Below are positions 54,015-63,587 of a stretch of DNA of 64,000 nt, piece by piece. Origin of the DNA: Flectobacillus longus (lineage in GTDB: Bacteria; Bacteroidota; Bacteroidia; Cytophagales; Spirosomataceae); the NCBI RefSeq assembly GCF_030056705.1, contig NZ_JASHIC010000015.1, forward strand, positions 124,001 to 188,000, given 5' to 3'. Positions within the stretch are counted from its first letter, which is position 1; each line of letters begins with the position of its first letter. The notes beneath the pieces were generated by a model. The model was not told the DNA's origin, ran no database searches, and worked only from the letters and a program-made list of their open reading frames with translations. Made by a program: the position numbers and the translations under genes.

Positions 54015-54740
54015 TTAGTGCTTCTTTAGTAAATCGATAACAGTTCCAATCAGCACTGGAAATAACCAAAACATAATCATGCCTAAAAAATAAGCTGCTA
54101 AAACTGTTAGATAATTTGCTATTTTTTTCTGGTCATAAAATTGTCCGATTGCCCAAACGGCGTATAGTACTCCGACAACACCTGCTACTGGCATTACGTT
54201 AACGTGTATAACTCCCTCAACAATTACAAAAAATGAAAAAATCAACATGCCTATTCCCATCACAAAGCAAAGCATGATGAGGATTTCGTAAAAATTATAA
54301 TCATACTTTCTGAAGAACAGTTTTAACCACAAAGCAATAAAAACTCCCATCATAATGTTAGCATAGCCGTAATGGTCTTGTACCCATTTAACAATATTTC
54401 CAACAGTACTTAAGGCTTCACCCTCAGCTCCGTGATACTTAACATAACCATCTTCTACATGAAAAAAGTGAGTTAAAATGGTGTAAATCAACGAGGTTAT
54501 GATGATAAATATGATGGGTTTTACCAGTCGACTTCTATTTTCTGAAAGATACTTACGAATATTTTGGCCAGGATTTAGGGTAAGTTCACGAATTGTATAT
54601 AGAATTCCACGTTCAAAATGCAAAATATGTTCAATTTCGTGCATTATATATTTGCCATCAATTCGCTTTAGAGTGGTTGGTTGCCCGCATTCTGGACAAA
54701 ATTTAGAGGTAATGTCGGTGTTACAGTTTTTACAGTTCAT
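54015..54740 (-). CDS. DUF3667 zinc-ribbon membrane protein
   Basis: Integral membrane protein with an N-terminal zinc ribbon: C3-x2-C6 and C15-x2-C18 in CKNCNTDITSKFCPECG. After IMHEIEHILHFERGILYTIRELTLNPGQ, the hallmark of DUF3667, come about five helices (VKPIIFIIITSLIYTIL, ANIMMGVFIALWLKLFF, ILIMLCFVMGIGMLIFSFFVI and two more). The 241-residue length is normal. Function of the family is unknown; the zinc ribbon suggests binding of a partner or nucleic acid at the membrane. Isolated gene with ~540 and ~450 bp spacers around it. Confidence 0.88.
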   Translation of the reverse strand: MNCKNCNTDITSKFCPECGQPTTLKRIDGKYIMHEIEHILHFERGILYTIRELTLNPGQNIRKYLSENRSRLVKPIIFIIITSLIYTILTHFFHVEDGYVKYHGAEGEALSTVGNIVKWVQDHYGYANIMMGVFIALWLKLFFRKYDYNFYEILIMLCFVMGIGMLIFSFFVIVEGVIHVNVMPVAGVVGVLYAVWAIGQFYDQKKIANYLTVLAAYFLGMIMFWLFPVLIGTVIDLLKKH

Positions 54741-55187
54741 TTAAATAGTCGAATGTTTTTAGGTTTTTAGAAATTTCCACAAACGTAGAGGCGTTGGCGA
54801 AGTGGCGAAAATAGTATTCTGTCAGCCGAATATAATACAAAGGCTAAATAGTAGTACTATATTGCTATCTGTAATAATGCCAATTAACACAATCCTAATA
54901 TACGGAAATATAAACTGTTGGGAAACTTAAAATTTGACTTATATCAATATCTTTAAAGGCGTATTTTAAAATATGAAAGGACTTCCAACTACTCCCAACA
55001 GGTATTATCAAGTCAATCTTGATGGGTTCATTTAAGCGATAGCCGTTTCAAAAGGAACTGGATTTTGTTTTTATAATCAAAAAAGAAACCTCTTTTAAAT
55101 CGCTTTAAAAGAGGTTCTGGATGATAATTTTAAAGATTTTATTAAATGAATTGAACAACAACGACCGATGTCGGCGGTTTGTGCTTT
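54741..55187. other. Long spacer before the serine hydrolase end
   Basis: No gene is seen. Contains 'acgtagaggcgttggcgaagtgg' near 54785, AT-rich DNA, an inverted pair 'ctgttgggaa / actcccaacag' (about 54917 and 54995) and the terminator at 55087-55116. Near 55160 'cgaccgatgtcgg' forms a small palindrome. Confidence 0.45.
55087..55116 (-). terminator. Intrinsic terminator of the serine hydrolase gene
   Basis: AACCTCTTTTAAA (55087-55099) pairs perfectly with TTTAAAAGAGGTT (55104-55116); on the minus strand it is followed by CTTTTTTGATT. It lies 71 bp after the gene's stop. Confidence 0.85.
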
Positions 55188-56543
55188 TTACGGAATATTT
55201 TTTTTAATAAATTCCTTTACTCCACCTTTTGTTATAATTATCGAACTAAATGCACCTAATTTGTCCTGAATAAATTCAATTGTCCTATCGTTATTGTCGG
55301 CTCTAAAGAATTTTGTTTTGGATTCAGGGATGAGTTCTATTTCTACACTATTGTAGTATAGTTTACCGTCAATTTTTAATATTTCAATGTTATCTCCGTA
55401 CTTGCCTACATATTTCTCAAATATTGAAGTGTCAATTTGAGCTTGAAAATGCTTGTATGGCAGTTCTACGTCTTTCTTAAAAACTATTGCTGAAAGCCCA
55501 TAAGCAATAATGTGTGATAGTGATTGATTATTAGACAAAACAGTGATAAATAGTTTATCGTCAGTATATCGGTTAAGAGAAGTCATTGCCCCGAAAAAAC
55601 CACCATCATGGGCTACTAGCTGATGTCCATGGTTATAAAATGGGTTAATCATAAATCCATATCCCCAATTTTGGTCATTATAGGACGTAAACATAAGTTT
55701 TTTCATATCTGCTGATAAAATTGCCGTTCCGTAAAGAGCTTTATCCCATAATGCTAGATCTTCAACGGTGGAATATATGCCATCATGCCCAATGTTAAAT
55801 TCCCAATTGATATACGGATTGTTCAAATATTTACCCTCTGACTTTATGTAATTTCTTGCTTTCTTTTTAATTAGTTCATCATTAGTAATTACACCAGAGT
55901 TGGACATGCCACATTTGTCAAAAATGTTTGTCTTTAAATAGTCAGCATAGCTTTTATTTGATACCTTTTCAATAATGCGAGCTAGTAAATAGTACCCAAT
56001 ATTACTATAAGCTGTATTTGTGCCAGGCGAAAATAGAAGCGTTTTTTTCTCAATATACTTTAACGCATCATCCTGGCTAAGAATATCTTTTTGAATCACA
56101 TGACTTTTCACTTCCTCTTGCTTTATCGCAACTTTGTTTAAATACAATTCGTCATAATCCATTTGTAAACCCGACATGTGGCAAAGTAACAAATGAATTG
56201 AAATACTATCGCCTTTGGGAAAGTCAGGAAAAAACATACTTAGCTTATCATTTAGCGATATTTGTTTTTTATCAACTAACTGTAAAATTGCGGTAGCTGT
56301 AAATTGTTTGGTTACAGAAGCCAAGCTGTACTTTGTGTCAATGGTATTACTAATGTTCCACTCGTAATCTGCTAATCCATAGGCCTTTTCAAGTAAAACA
56401 GTGTTGTTTCTTGTCACCAATACCGTTCCGCTAAAATTATTAACATCAACTTGTGCCTGCATATATGTTGCAAGGTTAATGGCTGTATTTTTTTGACCAA
56501 AAACTAGTGTCGGAAAAAGTATAAATATTAGAATGAGTCTCAT
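55188..56543 (-). CDS. Class C beta-lactamase-related serine hydrolase
   Basis: Exported esterase or peptidase of the PF00144 family. A signal peptide (~1-16, LVFGQ) leads to the penicillin-recognising fold with SxxK at Ser76-Val-Thr-Lys79 in YSLASVTKQFTATAIL, YxN in NTAYSNIGYYLL and the third motif HDGGFFGAMTSL. A C-terminal extension (~370-450) of beta-strands (FEKYVGKYGDNIEILKIDGKLYYN theme) is like the DUF3471-type tail of many Bacteroidota homologues. Actual beta-lactam hydrolysis is unlikely for this group; D-amino-peptide or ester hydrolysis is more usual. Single gene. Confidence 0.92.
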   Translation of the reverse strand: MRLILIFILFPTLVFGQKNTAINLATYMQAQVDVNNFSGTVLVTRNNTVLLEKAYGLADYEWNISNTIDTKYSLASVTKQFTATAILQLVDKKQISLNDKLSMFFPDFPKGDSISIHLLLCHMSGLQMDYDELYLNKVAIKQEEVKSHVIQKDILSQDDALKYIEKKTLLFSPGTNTAYSNIGYYLLARIIEKVSNKSYADYLKTNIFDKCGMSNSGVITNDELIKKKARNYIKSEGKYLNNPYINWEFNIGHDGIYSTVEDLALWDKALYGTAILSADMKKLMFTSYNDQNWGYGFMINPFYNHGHQLVAHDGGFFGAMTSLNRYTDDKLFITVLSNNQSLSHIIAYGLSAIVFKKDVELPYKHFQAQIDTSIFEKYVGKYGDNIEILKIDGKLYYNSVEIELIPESKTKFFRADNNDRTIEFIQDKLGAFSSIIITKGGVKEFIKKNIP

Positions 56544-56703
56544 CGGATTTAGTTTAATTATTTTGTCTAGGTTAAAGGAGGTTGTGAGTTAATAGTATAT
56601 CACTTATTGGATTTTACTTATAATCAGAAGGATACTATCAATATGTATTACGGACATATTGTTACTTTAACCCTAACCGTGTTGTTTATAGGTATAGCAA
56701 TAT

Positions 56704-56740
56704 ACGTCTTCTAAGTTGTATACAGCAACTTAGAAGACGT
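56704..56740 (-). terminator. Strong terminator of the TonB-dependent receptor gene
   Basis: ACGTCTTCTAAGTTG (56704-56718) pairs perfectly with CAACTTAGAAGACGT (56726-56740). On the minus strand this hairpin comes directly after the receptor stop codon, followed by ATATTGC rather than a long T-run. Confidence 0.75.
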
Positions 56741-56744
56741 TTCC

Positions 56745-59516
56745 TTATTTCCTCGGCATCTGCTTGATATTGTAAGTTAGCGTTACCATAAAATATCTTG
56801 GCAAAAGATTTCCTCTGTTATAAGTAAGTGTATTTTGTGAGGCAATCAGACGGACGATATTGCCATTTTGATTTAGAAGATCGTACGCACTCAATTTGAT
56901 GGTGGCTCTTTGATCTTTCATGAAATTGTAATTAATTGCTGCATTCCATCGTATAGTTGTTTTGTTAGAACCTGTTAAGTTGCTATTATACAGGTATATC
57001 AGGTTGTTTTCAAGAATAAGATTCTTTGTCCAGCGAATGACTAAACCTGTACTGAAATTATGCAAATTGGCTTGGAGATTAGTAAAGTTCGGACTTGTGT
57101 ATCGTGTAAAGTTAAAATCTGGAGAATATGAGTTATTCCATTCGATTTTATCCTTGATATTGATATTCAACCCAAACCAGTTCGATAGTTGATTAGTGGT
57201 TTGCCAGCTAGTATCAGCATTAAAAATCATCTTACTTCTATTGATACTGTAATATCCACCCGCCGAAAGTGTCAGTTTGTTTTTTTCTCCAATCTTGAAA
57301 TCTTTGTTGATATTGAGATTTACACTGAGGTTTCGGGTGCCATCTGCATTGGTAGGAGAGGAGGTTTGAATACCTTGTTTATCTATCGCAATATTTTGGA
57401 TAATATCATTGTCTCTTTGCTGGAAAGACGAATACCACCAAATATTCAAGTTTTTGGTTTGGTTATTATAATTGTAGCTTAATGACCAATCAGCGGTAGC
57501 CGTTGGTTGTAAATTAGAATTTCCTTTGGCTATATAATAGGGGTTGGAATTATCAAAAACAGGTAATAAGTACGAATAAGAGGGTAAACTATAGTTTTTG
57601 TTATAGCTCAAAGTAAGGTTGTTGAAACTGATATTCAAGTTAGGATTCAACTTCTGAATATTTCTTTGGATGGAGTTAGTTTCTGCCGAGGTATTCAAAT
57701 GAGAAGTCAAGAATGTTTCGTCAATCCCTGCTACGATCGTCAGTTTTTTGTATTGAAATGCTAATTTTTGAGCTAAAAATACCTCATGTTGCTGGCGCTC
57801 AAATGAACCACTGAGTACAGGATTTAAGACACTAAACGAATCCCCAAGTGGGTTGGCGTACAGCATCTGAGTGGTATTTTTGATTTGAGTAAAACTATAT
57901 CTATTCGTAAATCGAAGCGTGAATAGTTTATGAATAGGTTCATAAAAACTCGCAGATAAACTACCAAATGCTTGTGGTAAACGAACTTGTCGCAACTGAT
58001 TTTGGAGACTGTCATATTTACTCGGATATAGATAATTTAGGACAGAACTAGTCATATAATCGCTGGCGTTATTGCCAATATTGAGACTATGTACAATCGA
58101 CATCAATCGTTTGCTGTTAGTCTTTCCTGTTCTGAGTAGGTAGAAAGTATGATTATAATTGTAGTTATTTACATCATTTGACTGATTGATATTCCCCTTG
58201 CTCAGTGCACCCAAATAATTATTTTCACTAGAAATCAATACATTAGGGGATTCTCTGACCAAACCTGCGGTGTATCCTGCATTGAAATTGAGGGTTGTCA
58301 CCGAATCGGTTTTTATCTTAAAACCACCTCCGACACTATGCCCATAATTCTTGGTAAGTACATTGGTTACTCTATGGTTGGTGATAATTGTATCTCCGTT
58401 ATATAACTCTGCCAATCGGTCGGTGTTGAGTCTATTTCGGACTTCGCCAAAATAATATTGTAAATAAAATGACTTCTTGGCGTTGGGTGCATGATTGAGG
58501 TTAAAACCACCACCATTACTAGTAGCAATACCAAAATTGGTATTTCCACCAAAATTTACACCATTAATGTCGACCATACTGCCATTCATGCCGTTATTGA
58601 TACGAGTAGAATTGGAGCTTCTGTTGGCATTACTTCTGCGCAAACCTCCATTATTCATTAATTCACTATAACTAAAACCTGGTCGATTGAGGTTGTTGCT
58701 ATATCCCAAAACGCTGACTTGTAGGGTATCTCTGAAAATATTCATGATTCCCCCTAGTTCATATACGTCTTGTGTACCACCACCTGCATAGACTTTGCCG
58801 AAGGCACTTTTTTTATAGCCTTTTTTCAGCGTAATATTGATTACTTTTCCTACATTACTCGTATTATTGTCACCATTTAATAATGCTTGTTCTTTATCGT
58901 CAACAGCTTGGATTTTATCAATAGCGTTGGCAGGAAGGTTACGAGTTGCCATTTTGGGATCATCACCAAAGAAGGACTTTCCATCCACCAAAATTTTGTT
59001 GACAGCTTTGCCATTCATGGTGATATTTCCATCAGCATCGATACGAACCCCAGGCAGTTTTTTCAATAAATCTTCTACCAAGGCATTGGGTAAAGTTTTA
59101 AAGGAGTTAGCATTGAATTCAACCGTATCATTTTTGACGGTAATAGGAGGGCGCTCGGCTGTTACAATAACCTCGTCTAAGCTTTTACTGGACATAAGCA
59201 TAATGATAGAATCCAGTTTGATAGCAGGCGTTTGTGGTGTTAGAGTAAAACTTTTACGATAAGCTTCGTTGCCTACATAAGTAGCTAGTAACCGAAGAGG
59301 GACATTGAGGGGCAGATTGGCAAATTTAAAGTTACCTCCTTCATTACTAATACGGTACGAAACAATAGAGGTGTCTTTTGCCAAAAATACCGTGAGTGTT
59401 GCCATTGATAAAGGCTTTCGGTCAGTTCCAAAAATTTTCCCTTGAATTGAGCCATTTTGTGCCCAAATGCTTGAAGTAAAAAGAATTGCGAGAATTAGAG
59501 GTATGATTTTCTTCAT
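56745..59516 (-). CDS. Outer-membrane TonB-dependent receptor-like protein (OMP_b-brl_3 type)
   Basis: Large outer-membrane beta-barrel with a signal peptide (~1-19, SIWAQ), a carboxypeptidase-like regulatory domain (~22-105; GSIQGKIFGTDRKPLSMATL), a plug (~110-215; SLDEVIVTAERPPITVKNDTV, LLKKLPGVRIDADGNITMNG, KILVDGKSFFGDDPKM) and a barrel (~220-923). The plug form with VKNDTVEFNANSFKT is typical of the 'outer membrane beta-barrel family' proteins that Bacteroidota use for peptide, metal or unknown cargo, not of SusC. No SusD partner is present. It is 422 bp from a divergent AraC-type membrane regulator, which could control it. Cargo unknown. Confidence 0.92.
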   Translation of the reverse strand: MKKIIPLILAILFTSSIWAQNGSIQGKIFGTDRKPLSMATLTVFLAKDTSIVSYRISNEGGNFKFANLPLNVPLRLLATYVGNEAYRKSFTLTPQTPAIKLDSIIMLMSSKSLDEVIVTAERPPITVKNDTVEFNANSFKTLPNALVEDLLKKLPGVRIDADGNITMNGKAVNKILVDGKSFFGDDPKMATRNLPANAIDKIQAVDDKEQALLNGDNNTSNVGKVINITLKKGYKKSAFGKVYAGGGTQDVYELGGIMNIFRDTLQVSVLGYSNNLNRPGFSYSELMNNGGLRRSNANRSSNSTRINNGMNGSMVDINGVNFGGNTNFGIATSNGGGFNLNHAPNAKKSFYLQYYFGEVRNRLNTDRLAELYNGDTIITNHRVTNVLTKNYGHSVGGGFKIKTDSVTTLNFNAGYTAGLVRESPNVLISSENNYLGALSKGNINQSNDVNNYNYNHTFYLLRTGKTNSKRLMSIVHSLNIGNNASDYMTSSVLNYLYPSKYDSLQNQLRQVRLPQAFGSLSASFYEPIHKLFTLRFTNRYSFTQIKNTTQMLYANPLGDSFSVLNPVLSGSFERQQHEVFLAQKLAFQYKKLTIVAGIDETFLTSHLNTSAETNSIQRNIQKLNPNLNISFNNLTLSYNKNYSLPSYSYLLPVFDNSNPYYIAKGNSNLQPTATADWSLSYNYNNQTKNLNIWWYSSFQQRDNDIIQNIAIDKQGIQTSSPTNADGTRNLSVNLNINKDFKIGEKNKLTLSAGGYYSINRSKMIFNADTSWQTTNQLSNWFGLNINIKDKIEWNNSYSPDFNFTRYTSPNFTNLQANLHNFSTGLVIRWTKNLILENNLIYLYNSNLTGSNKTTIRWNAAINYNFMKDQRATIKLSAYDLLNQNGNIVRLIASQNTLTYNRGNLLPRYFMVTLTYNIKQMPRK

Positions 59517-59938
59517 ATAGATTGAATGCTTGATGAATTATTTGATGCAATGACACCAATTTATGTTTCAAGTTGCATGTAAATTATTTTCTTTATGAAG
59601 TCAATGGAATGATGTGTTATATGTGTTGAAAGTATCAGGGGGCAAATTCAGCAAAATAAAACTATATTCTTGTTGATAATTTAAAGACTGACTTATCAAA
59701 CAATTTGTTTACCTTTCAGTTATTGAAAATAATAGATAATACCGCTACTTTGCAATCTGAAATTTAAAACTGACTACTAAAATTATTTGATTATGACAAA
59801 AAAAATGCTATCTTTCATCAACAACTTCAATTGAAGCTAAATTTGCTTACTTGTTAATTTTATCCTTATTTTAAAATCCTTTTACAAGTCCGCCCAGTAC
59901 ATCATTTTTGAACCCATAATATGAGTGAAGCTTATTGA
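59517..59938. promoter_or_regulatory. Divergent receptor / AraC-regulator region
   Basis: Contains TTG - 20 nt - TACTTTGC (to about 59752), close to the Bacteroidota promoter form and directed to the right, with a predicted start near 59760. The long leader that follows includes a 13-codon micro-ORF MTKKMLSFINNFN (59793-59834) ending at a short palindrome CTTCAATTGAAG. Nothing else is recognised. Confidence 0.45.
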
Positions 59939-61192
59939 ATGGTTCGGAAAGTTGTGTTATTCCTCTTAACTTTAGTAAGATTTGGAATAATCGGCCTTAA
60001 TATTGATGTTATGACAATAATTTTAAATCTGATTGCAATAGCAATCACTTTAGGAAGTCTAACAAAGGCTTTCACCCGTCCTTACTCTATATCAAAAACT
60101 GTTTGGGGAGCTGTAACATCACTATGGGCTTGGTTTCTCATCATGAAAATTTGTATAACCACACAGTTGATTCAAGATCATCCTATTGGTGGATTATTAC
60201 TTATGGCTCGTCCTTTCTATATTATTGGCCCATATTTGTTATACCTTTTTATTGTAACACAGCGTCCATATCATTTTAGTATCAAGAGTGTTTTAATACA
60301 AATAACTCCCTTCTTTTTGGTCTTATTGGATTTATTGCCATTTTACACAATGCCGTTTGAACAAAAACTAGAGATAATCAAACATATTGAGGCAAAGGAT
60401 TTGTTTACCAAAACCTACGGGTGGTTTCCACATGTTTGGATTCCATATATGCAGAGTTTATTAGGTGTTTTTTACCTTGGAAGAGTCTGGAAATTTGTAG
60501 TAAAAACCCAAAATACCTTTGCTGGTGAAAAGCTTCTTTCGCAATGGGATGTGTTTTTTGCTGTTGGATTTTTATTGCTTTATATCTCTAACGGTTACAT
60601 GTATTTGCTCACCAACGAATTGCTGAAAGACGTAGATCAAATGCCGTTTATGAATAAAATTTCGGTGATTCATACATTGATGACTTTTGCTTTATTTATT
60701 TCTTATTTTGTGATAAAAGATAGTTCTTTACGAACACCAGTTGAGCATTCAACAGAGAAATATCCTCTTGAAGAAATTGTTGAGCTTGCCAAAATTAGTA
60801 CTACCAAAGTAGATAAAGAACCAGATATTGTGAACCTTCAGGATTTTGAACTCATCAAAAATGTGTTGGACAAAAGCAAATCCTATCGTAACTATAAATT
60901 TACAATTTCAGAATTGGCGATGGAAGTAGGTATTCAACCTTATGCTATTTCGAACGCAATTAATACTGTAGCCAAAATGAATTATAATGATTTTATTAAC
61001 AGTTATAGAATCAAGGCATTTACGCAAAAAGTGATTTCAAAAGAATATCAAAACTATACCATAGAAGCCATTGCCAATGAATGTGGTTTTAAAAATAAAA
61101 GTACTTTTTTTACCGCTTTTAAAAAACAAACAGGTCTAACTCCGAATCAGTATCTTAAAAAGCATGATATGGAATTGAATGGAGAAAAGTAA
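59939..61192 (+). CDS. AraC-type regulator with N-terminal membrane domain
   Basis: Membrane-anchored transcription factor. The N-terminal ~250 residues contain six to seven hydrophobic helices (LNLIAIAITLGSLTKAF, TSLWAWFLIMKICITTQLI, FYIIGPYLLYLFIVT, VLIQITPFFLVLLDLLPFY, WDVFFAVGFLLLYISNGYMY, VIHTLMTFALFISYFVI). The C-terminal ~110 residues are an AraC double helix-turn-helix: FTISELAMEVGIQPYAISNA, YTIEAIANECGFKNKSTFF, KQTGLTPNQYLKK. The ATG at 60011 (MTIILNL) may be the true start because the first 24 residues are unlike relatives. The membrane part may sense a ligand of the envelope. It is divergent from the TonB-dependent receptor gene, the probable target. Confidence 0.9.
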   Translation: MVRKVVLFLLTLVRFGIIGLNIDVMTIILNLIAIAITLGSLTKAFTRPYSISKTVWGAVTSLWAWFLIMKICITTQLIQDHPIGGLLLMARPFYIIGPYLLYLFIVTQRPYHFSIKSVLIQITPFFLVLLDLLPFYTMPFEQKLEIIKHIEAKDLFTKTYGWFPHVWIPYMQSLLGVFYLGRVWKFVVKTQNTFAGEKLLSQWDVFFAVGFLLLYISNGYMYLLTNELLKDVDQMPFMNKISVIHTLMTFALFISYFVIKDSSLRTPVEHSTEKYPLEEIVELAKISTTKVDKEPDIVNLQDFELIKNVLDKSKSYRNYKFTISELAMEVGIQPYAISNAINTVAKMNYNDFINSYRIKAFTQKVISKEYQNYTIEAIANECGFKNKSTFFTAFKKQTGLTPNQYLKKHDMELNGEK

Positions 61193-61837
61193 GTTTTTTA
61201 TCGTCTTTGGTAATCATGAGTAAGTAAGTGGGTAACATGAAATTAATATGTAGACTAAAAGATTAAAGGTGTTTCTTATGAAATAATAGGAGCATTTTGC
61301 AGATGGCTTATTGCTTACTGCGGAATAATGCAAATTTGTGGATGTAAGTTTTTAATTGTCAGTATTTTGTAAGTATTAATGCAAAATAAAATTGAATTAA
61401 TACGCTTTAAGCTATAAGCCGTAGGCATTAGGCAAAAGAACTTAAGTTATTTCATGAGAAATTCATTTCAACTTTTAGCCTACCGCATAAAGCCTAGAGC
61501 TTAAAGCGGGTAAAATTTAAGATTGGGCTTTCAAGTAACTGCTTTCGGCGGTGGGCTTTGGAAAAAAGCATGGCTGTGGTTATTAAAAAACATTTTAACA
61601 CTCTTTGCCTAGTGCCTAAAAAATCTTATTTTGCACGATTACTTAGTAATAATAATATGATGTTATTTTGCATTGTATATTTTTATTGTGAAATAGTTTT
61701 ATGTCAGAATTGGAGTTATTGAATATCCCCCTCTAAAAGCCTATTGAGACTTTTGCCATAATTCATTATCTTTATTAGACCTCTTTCCTTGTCGATATCT
61801 ATACTAAAATTAGTCCACCATTTACTGAATCTCTACG
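61193..61837. repeat. MITE-like element copy B (61381-61645) plus flanking fragment
   Basis: Bases 61381-61645 are the reverse complement of the element at 30898-31191, with shared ends GCAAAATAAAATTG and AATCTTATTTTGCACGATT. A partial piece in the other orientation lies at ~61250-61345 ('gactaaaagattaaaggtgtttct'). The remainder to the small lipoprotein gene is AT-rich with no gene seen. Confidence 0.8.
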
Positions 61838-62239
61838 ATGAAAATTAAATCACTTCTACTCATAATGACTTGCTCGTCATTATCACTGTTATCTGCTTGT
61901 AAAAAAGATATTGAGGACCCGCTCAATGGAAGCTCAAACGTGGAAGTTTGTGGCATAAAAGACCCTGTTAATAATTTAAAATGGCTTTCTGACAAAATGA
62001 AAGTGTACGCCGTCGGAGATAATGCCGATAAGCTTAATGGTGTTGTCTTGTTTGAATACAAGGGTGAAAATGTCATAGAAATACAATGTTCCATTTGTTC
62101 TTCTACCAATATTCATCAATACAAATGCGACGGTACTTCGTATGATTTTACTAATTCTAACAACTTTCAAGATTATGTGAAAAACCGAAAGAAAATAGAT
62201 GTTTTGTACGGAACCGAAATATGGAAGTATTCAAACTGA
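61838..62239 (+). CDS. Small hypothetical lipoprotein
   Basis: A 133-residue protein with a lipoprotein signal ending in LLSAC (Cys21) and then KKDIEDPLNG, a common Bacteroidota export-type start. The mature part has the strand pattern KMKVYAVGDNADKLNGVVLFEYKG and four cysteines (VCGIKD, IQCSICSS, YKCDGTS) that could pair as disulfides. No family recognised. It stands alone between the repeat element and the drug-exporter gene. Composition and signal peptide support a real gene. Confidence 0.75.
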   Translation: MKIKSLLLIMTCSSLSLLSACKKDIEDPLNGSSNVEVCGIKDPVNNLKWLSDKMKVYAVGDNADKLNGVVLFEYKGENVIEIQCSICSSTNIHQYKCDGTSYDFTNSNNFQDYVKNRKKIDVLYGTEIWKYSN

Positions 62240-62338
62240 TTTCTGACATGTATATTGTTTGATTTTCGTAACATTTCATTTGAATTGGATTAGATTCGGC
62301 GTTCGATTGTGAAGTACTTTCGTGAAGTTTTTGAAAAG

Positions 62339-62371
62339 TTGAATAAAACGTGTTCGACTTCACTACCTTTG
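62339..62371 (+). promoter_or_regulatory. Promoter of the Bcr/CflA transporter gene
   Basis: TTG (62339-62341) - 22 nt - TACCTTTG (62364-62371), an excellent fit to the Bacteroidota promoter. Predicted start near 62378, 25 nt before the ATG at 62403. Confidence 0.75.
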
Positions 62372-62402
62372 TAATCATTTTGATACAATAGCAATCTCCC
62401 GA

Positions 62403-63587
62403 ATGAAAAATCGCAGTATATTAATTCTAATTCTTGGTTTACTATCAGCCATTGGTCCCTTTTCGATAGATACTTACCTTTCTGGTTTTCCGACCATCGC
62501 GAAGGACTTGGGTGTTACCGTCGACGAGGTCGCCTATTCTTTGTCTAGTTTCTTTATCGGTATATCGGTAGGACAACTCATTTATGGTCCTCTGCTGGAC
62601 AGATTTGGACGTAAAAAGCCTTTGATGATTGGCTTATCTATTTATTTGGTAGCCTCACTTGCTTGTGCTACCGCCAATTCTGTAGAGGTGCTGATTGCAG
62701 CTCGCTTTTTACAGGCATTGGGCGCTTGCGTGGGTATGGTAGCCCCTCGTGCGATTGTACGAGATGTATTTCCTGTAGAAGAAACGGCAAAAATATTCTC
62801 CCTGCTGATGTTGATTTTGGGTGTATCGCCCATTATTGCGCCTAGTGTGGGGAGTTATATGATTACCTTAATGGGCTGGCATAGCGTGTTTTATATGCAG
62901 TTTGGCTTGGGTGTAATCTTATTTTTGGCCTGCTATTTTGCTTTACCTGAAAGTAAAAAACCTGATGAGTCAATTTCATTAAAACCACGAGCCATCATTT
63001 TGTCATTCATTGACATCCTAAAAGTGCCACAGTTTTATACGTATGCCTTTGCAGGCGCCTTGATTTCGGCTGGCGTGTATGCTTACCTTTCGGGTTCTCC
63101 TTTTGTATTTATGAAACTTTTGGGGGTTTCAGAAAAGGAATATGGCTGGATATTTGGCTTTTTAGCAGGAGGCTTGATTGCCAGTAGTCAAGTGAATAAT
63201 CTTTTACTGAAAAAATACAGTAGCAGTCAGGTAGTACGTATTTCTTTGCGTGTCCAAACGCTGGTTGGGGTGATATTATGTCTGGTAAGTATTTTGGGCT
63301 GGCTTAATTTATACAGTGCCTTGGCTTTAGTGTTTCTATTTTTATGCTGTCAGGGTATTAGTTATCCCAATTCTTCGGCATTGTCGTTGTATCCTTTTAC
63401 CAAATCTATAGGTGGCGCCTCTGCCTTATTAGGTGCTTTACAAATGTGTTTTGGGTCGTTGGCTGCCGCTGCTGTGAGTATCCTCAGCAATGGTACTAGT
63501 GTTCCAATGACTGCTGTGATGGCTGGTTGTGCCGTACTGGGACTAATTATCTTTGCGACAGGTGTTTCTAAATTGAAACATGGATAG
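62403..63587 (+). CDS. Bcr/CflA-family multidrug efflux MFS transporter
   Basis: Inner-membrane drug:proton antiporter with 12 helices in 394 residues. Diagnostic features are the first helix region ILILGLLSAIGPFSIDTYLSGFPTIA (D in helix 1), GQLIYGPLLDRFGRKKPLMIG as motif A, ARFLQALGACVGMVAPRAIVRDVF as the family-specific helix 4 block (motif C-like), and LILGVSPIIAPSVGSYM. Relatives export bicyclomycin, chloramphenicol or sulfonamides; some export purines or cysteine instead. Single gene with its own promoter and a strong hairpin after it. Confidence 0.94.
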   Translation: MKNRSILILILGLLSAIGPFSIDTYLSGFPTIAKDLGVTVDEVAYSLSSFFIGISVGQLIYGPLLDRFGRKKPLMIGLSIYLVASLACATANSVEVLIAARFLQALGACVGMVAPRAIVRDVFPVEETAKIFSLLMLILGVSPIIAPSVGSYMITLMGWHSVFYMQFGLGVILFLACYFALPESKKPDESISLKPRAIILSFIDILKVPQFYTYAFAGALISAGVYAYLSGSPFVFMKLLGVSEKEYGWIFGFLAGGLIASSQVNNLLLKKYSSSQVVRISLRVQTLVGVILCLVSILGWLNLYSALALVFLFLCCQGISYPNSSALSLYPFTKSIGGASALLGALQMCFGSLAAAAVSILSNGTSVPMTAVMAGCAVLGLIIFATGVSKLKHG

